Shown here one piece after another: positions 13,617-17,055 of a DNA stretch of 17,055 nucleotides (positions are counted from its first letter, which is position 1; each line of letters begins with the position of its first letter). Both the position numbers and the translations under genes were made by a program. The DNA comes from Ruminococcus sp. (GTDB lineage Bacteria; Bacillota; Clostridia; Oscillospirales; Acutalibacteraceae): positions 1 through 17,055 of the forward strand of contig JAFOED010000081.1 in the NCBI GenBank assembly GCA_017380355.1, written 5' to 3'. The notes under the pieces were generated by a model. It was given only the letters and a program-made list of their open reading frames with translations, did not search any database and was not told the DNA's origin.

Positions 13617-16600
13617 ATGAAAACAATTTCATCTCGTTTTCTCAAGGCTGCGGTAGCGATGTTACTCATTGTGCTGATGATCTTCGGCTCAACAGTATCC
13701 AGCTTCGCCGCTGTCGTTGATAAAGCTGAGACAGGCGGTAACCATTCCGGTGGTTACATCTACTTCATTAAACCAAGTACATGGACTAATGCTGCTTTTA
13801 TCGTTGGTCACAGTTCTTGGTTCCAGACTTACAAGATGACCCAGCTTTCTGGTAATTTGTATTACTTAAACCTCAGAACTGCTGCTGGTGGTAACTGGGA
13901 TGGTTGGTCTGGTTGGGGTTTTGTAGATTCCAACTCAACTACAAACGGTGGTACTAACGTAAACACAAAGTATAAATCTTATACTCATTATACTGGTTTA
14001 CATACTAGTTACGCTTTGAACAATAATAGTACTTATGTTATTGCTGGTGGTTCAAGTAATGGTGCTGCTATTTCACCATCATACCAGTCAGGTGGTTATA
14101 GTGCGTTGAACTCAACTACTCAGACTGTATACAGTTATTCAACAACAGCTGGCGGTTCTACTTATACTGCTGACGCTGCTGCAGCTTCTACACTTTCAGT
14201 AAAGACTCAGCAGCTTACAGGTAACGGTTCAATTGGCAGAGCTACAACTACATCTAAAACCGATTCTGCTTCTTCTGCTAACAGAAAAGCTGCACAGGGT
14301 TCTGCTGTAACTGTTACAGCAGCAGCTGCTGATGGTTATACTTTCAAAGGTTGGTTTAGCTCTGATACTTCAACAACAGCACTTTCAACTGCTACTTCAT
14401 ATACTTACAATGCAGGTACTGGCGACACTTCTGTATATGCTAAGTTCGAAAAGACTCCAAAATACTCCGTAACATACAATGCTAATGGTGGTACTGGTGC
14501 TCCTGCTGCTTCTACTAACCTCACTGCTGGTAGTTCACATACTGTTTCTTCAACAGTACCTAAATACACAGGTTACAACTTCAAGAGTTGGAACACAGCT
14601 GCCAATGGCTCAGGTGCATCATATACAGCAGGTCAGACTATTACTGTAAACTCTGATATCACTTTGTATGCTCAGTGGGCTAAAGTTCACACTATCACAT
14701 ACGACGCTGATGGTGGTTCTGGTGCTCCTGAAAATGGTTCTGCAGAAGATGGCACTGACTATGACATTCCAGATACAGTTCCTACTAAAGCTAACCATAC
14801 CTTCACAGGTTGGATGGACCAGAATGGCGCAACTTATGCTGCTGGTGCTACAATCAGTGCGGTTTCTTCAGATATGACACTCACTGCTCAGTGGGCGCTT
14901 GCAGGTTTTTGTGATCCACAAATGCCTGGTCTCGAACTTGAGATCGATGCAAAAGATGCTAAAGTTGAAGCTACAACAAATGATTTCTGTACAGGTGATA
15001 AGACATTCGATTACGACTTAGTTGATGGTGGTGAATATATCACTCTCGACGGTCAGAATGTAATACCTAAAAAGCCTGGTACAGCGCACGTCATGGCTAC
15101 TTGCTCTTGCGGTAAGACAGTAACTTGTGCAGTAACTGTAAAAGAACCTGTACTTGACATTAACCCTGATGAAGTTGCTCTTCTTATCGGACAGTCAATG
15201 ACAGAGGCTTTTAAAGCTTCAGCTAACGTGGGTGAACCTAAAGTTACTTTCACATCAAAAGACAAAAGTATCGCTACTGTTACTGATGACGGCAAAGCTA
15301 CAGCAGTTGCAGAAGGTAACGTAGATATCGAAGCTTCTTTGAAGTTTAACGATTATTACACAGCAACTATCTGTGCAAAAGTATCAGTAAGTGTTCCTAC
15401 TATCACAGCTGACCCAACTTCAGTAGCTCTTGAGTTTGGCGAAGGTGCTACAGCTACTTCAAAAACTGTTACTATTACAACTAACGCTGAAGCTGGTAAC
15501 AAAACAGGCGACGACGTAACAGTAACATCTGCTAACACTTCAGTTGCTACTGCTACAATCTCAGGTTCTACTATCACTATCACAGCTACAGGCGTTGGTA
15601 CAACAACTGTAACAGCTAAGTTCCACGACGCTACAGTAGAAATCCCTGTAACTGTTACAAAGTACGACCCATGGGCATATGTTTACTTTACAGATGATAT
15701 GGGTTGGGGTAATGTTATCATTTATACATGGAATGGTACTAATACCGTTGTAACTGACTATAATACTTGGATGATTAAAATCGGTAAAGATGCTGCAGGT
15801 AAAGATATCTTTGCTTATAGATTCGACAAAAACGCAATCCCTGACAACGTTATTTTTAAGAGATATGCTGGTAACAACTGGAATTTTAAATCACAGGATG
15901 GTAAACTTACTGACGCTGCACAGCAGGGTTACTTTATTAACCAGAACAATAGTTGGTCTGTTGATCAATGGAGCAGTGTAAATATTAAATATCCAACAGT
16001 TTCTGTTGATGATGTTGTTGTTGCAGTTGGTGATTCTGCTCAGGTAACAGCTGAATCTAATGGCCTTATCCATAAATGGTCAACTGCTGAACCAACTGTT
16101 GCTACTGTAACAGGCGATACTGCTACTGCTACTGTAAGTGGTGTTGCTCCTGGTGAAACCGATATTACAGTACGCGCGTTTATTGATACAACTGATTCAA
16201 CCTTAGCTTCTGTTTACTCAGATAACGTAGATGCTTATCCATTCATCTCTACTGAAGCTACAGCTACTGTAACTGTTGGTTCAGTTGACTATGATATAAC
16301 TGTTACACCTACTGCAGGTGGTACAGCTTCTATCACTGTTGCCGGTAAAGACGAAGGTAATGCTGTTAAGATCGCTCACGGCACAGAGTACACATTAACA
16401 GCTGATGCTAATGAAGGTTATCGTTTCCTCGGCTGGTACAATGGCGATGATGAAGTAAGCACAGAAGCTTCTTACACAACAACAGCTAAAGCTGCTGTTG
16501 ATTACACAGCTAAGTTTGTAAAAACTTACAAGGTTTCTGTTTTACCTGATAGCGGTATTGAACTTGTAAAACTTAACAACGTAGCTTCTGCAGAAGGCTT

Positions 16601-17055
16601 CACAGATATCGAAGTTGATGCAGGTGCATCTATCACAGTATATGCTACTCCAAAGGAAACATATAAATTTATCGGCTGGACAGATCTTGATGGCAACACT
16701 GTTAGCACAATGGTTAATTATACATTAACAGTTAATGGTGACCTCACACTCAAAGCTAACTCTGTTCCTTCATACACAGCTGTTGCTCAGGCACAGACAA
16801 ACAAGTACTTTGGTGAATACGGCGGTACTGTTAAGATCAACGGACAGACTTCTCCACAGCAGTTCCTGGTTGATGAGAAAGTTACTTTCACAGCTGAGCC
16901 AGAGAATACTAACTACTACTTTGCTGGTTGGTATTCAGACGTTGAATTTACAAACCTCGTAAGCGCAGACGCTACTTATGAAACAACAATGACAGAAGAT
17001 GGCATTACACTCTTCGGTCTGTTTGTAAAAGAATTCTATCTTAAGAATCGTGACA
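13617..17055 (+). CDS. Large secreted multidomain protein with InlB-type repeats, Big2-like domains and a putative starch-binding module (3' end beyond window)
   Basis: Reading from ATG 13617 (Shine-Dalgarno GGAGG at 13605-13609) the frame stays open for about 1146 codons to the right edge. The signal peptide is residues 1-32, ending SSFAA. A beta-rich N-terminal module begins GGYIYFIKPSTW. A divergent InlB-like repeat lies at about 196-281, and two Listeria-Bacteroides repeats at 284-428 (YNANGGTGAP, YDADGGSGAP). Then come a cysteine-containing Ig-like domain (429-511) and two Big2-like domains (512-681). A module at about 685-786 (YVYFTDDMGWGNVIIYTWNG) resembles CBM26-type starch-binding domains. 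Another Big2-like unit and three more divergent InlB-like repeats follow. The motif aromatic-x-F-x-G/S-W recurs at residues 241, 320, 394, 935, 1016 and 1100. No catalytic domain is visible. The role is probably adhesion or substrate binding at the cell surface; the C-terminal anchor or dockerin cannot be seen. Confidence 0.88.
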   Translation, partial: MKTISSRFLKAAVAMLLIVLMIFGSTVSSFAAVVDKAETGGNHSGGYIYFIKPSTWTNAAFIVGHSSWFQTYKMTQLSGNLYYLNLRTAAGGNWDGWSGWGFVDSNSTTNGGTNVNTKYKSYTHYTGLHTSYALNNNSTYVIAGGSSNGAAISPSYQSGGYSALNSTTQTVYSYSTTAGGSTYTADAAAASTLSVKTQQLTGNGSIGRATTTSKTDSASSANRKAAQGSAVTVTAAAADGYTFKGWFSSDTSTTALSTATSYTYNAGTGDTSVYAKFEKTPKYSVTYNANGGTGAPAASTNLTAGSSHTVSSTVPKYTGYNFKSWNTAANGSGASYTAGQTITVNSDITLYAQWAKVHTITYDADGGSGAPENGSAEDGTDYDIPDTVPTKANHTFTGWMDQNGATYAAGATISAVSSDMTLTAQWALAGFCDPQMPGLELEIDAKDAKVEATTNDFCTGDKTFDYDLVDGGEYITLDGQNVIPKKPGTAHVMATCSCGKTVTCAVTVKEPVLDINPDEVALLIGQSMTEAFKASANVGEPKVTFTSKDKSIATVTDDGKATAVAEGNVDIEASLKFNDYYTATICAKVSVSVPTITADPTSVALEFGEGATATSKTVTITTNAEAGNKTGDDVTVTSANTSVATATISGSTITITATGVGTTTVTAKFHDATVEIPVTVTKYDPWAYVYFTDDMGWGNVIIYTWNGTNTVVTDYNTWMIKIGKDAAGKDIFAYRFDKNAIPDNVIFKRYAGNNWNFKSQDGKLTDAAQQGYFINQNNSWSVDQWSSVNIKYPTVSVDDVVVAVGDSAQVTAESNGLIHKWSTAEPTVATVTGDTATATVSGVAPGETDITVRAFIDTTDSTLASVYSDNVDAYPFISTEATATVTVGSVDYDITVTPTAGGTASITVAGKDEGNAVKIAHGTEYTLTADANEGYRFLGWYNGDDEVSTEASYTTTAKAAVDYTAKFVKTYKVSVLPDSGIELVKLNNVASAEGFTDIEVDAGASITVYATPKETYKFIGWTDLDGNTVSTMVNYTLTVNGDLTLKANSVPSYTAVAQAQTNKYFGEYGGTVKINGQTSPQQFLVDEKVTFTAEPENTNYYFAGWYSDVEFTNLVSADATYETTMTEDGITLFGLFVKEFYLKNRD

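Noticed and set aside
13532..13720. Open frame of 62 codons across the start of the large secreted protein gene
   Set aside because: It is out of frame with the signal-peptide-encoding frame starting at 13617, which has the good ribosome-binding site and stays open for over 1100 codons.
15053..15583. Minus-strand open frames rich in Val, Thr and Ala
   Set aside because: They are antisense shadows of the Thr/Ala/Val-rich Big2-like domains on the + strand.

Overview
The window looks like a chromosomal piece of a low-to-medium GC Firmicute of class Clostridia, most likely a Ruminococcus-like member of the Oscillospiraceae. Ribosomal protein L27 carries the Firmicute-type N-terminal extension next to its processing protease Prp. 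MrnC, YitT and paired M16 peptidases are present. The large secreted protein at the right ends in a type I dockerin, a hallmark of cellulosome- or amylosome-forming Clostridia. The genus is an inference; no rRNA gene is present to confirm it.

Left part (1-8446): compact housekeeping genes, all on the + strand. First comes the tail of a probable M16-family gene, an M16 peptidase, lgt and folD in a tight run with an lgt/folD overlap. A strong promoter and a short leader precede rplU-prp-rpmA, which ends in a clear terminator. Next are a small two-helix membrane protein, obg, mrnC and a YitT-family membrane protein. A near-consensus promoter then drives rpsF-ssb-rpsR, which ends in another intrinsic terminator. 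The rpsF promoter is interleaved with a long terminator-like hairpin that begins right after the -10 box.

Middle (8447-9108): a very AT-rich stretch without a gene, then a strong promoter with an extended -10 and a predicted leader of about 320 nt rich in mutually competing CTCC/GGAG stems.

Right part (9109-17055): two very large secreted proteins. The first (1351 aa) has a signal peptide, N-terminal beta-rich modules resembling starch-binding modules, a CotH-type kinase domain with an EF-hand-like insertion, Ig-like repeats and a C-terminal dockerin. The second is open at the right edge (about 1146 codons visible). It has a signal peptide, several InlB/Listeria-Bacteroides-type repeats, Big2-like domains and one module resembling CBM26-type starch-binding domains. 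Between them lies a 450-bp intergenic region with a 30-nt perfect purine-pyrimidine alternation (Z-DNA-prone), a palindromic repeat related to one in the upstream leader, further hairpins and a 14-codon upstream ORF with a strong Shine-Dalgarno sequence.

Working model: the left genes are core translation and envelope functions. The right genes look like an accessory extracellular polysaccharide-adhesion or enzyme-complex locus, in which the dockerin protein would dock onto a cohesin scaffold encoded elsewhere. No mobile-element transposase, CRISPR array, tRNA or rRNA was found.
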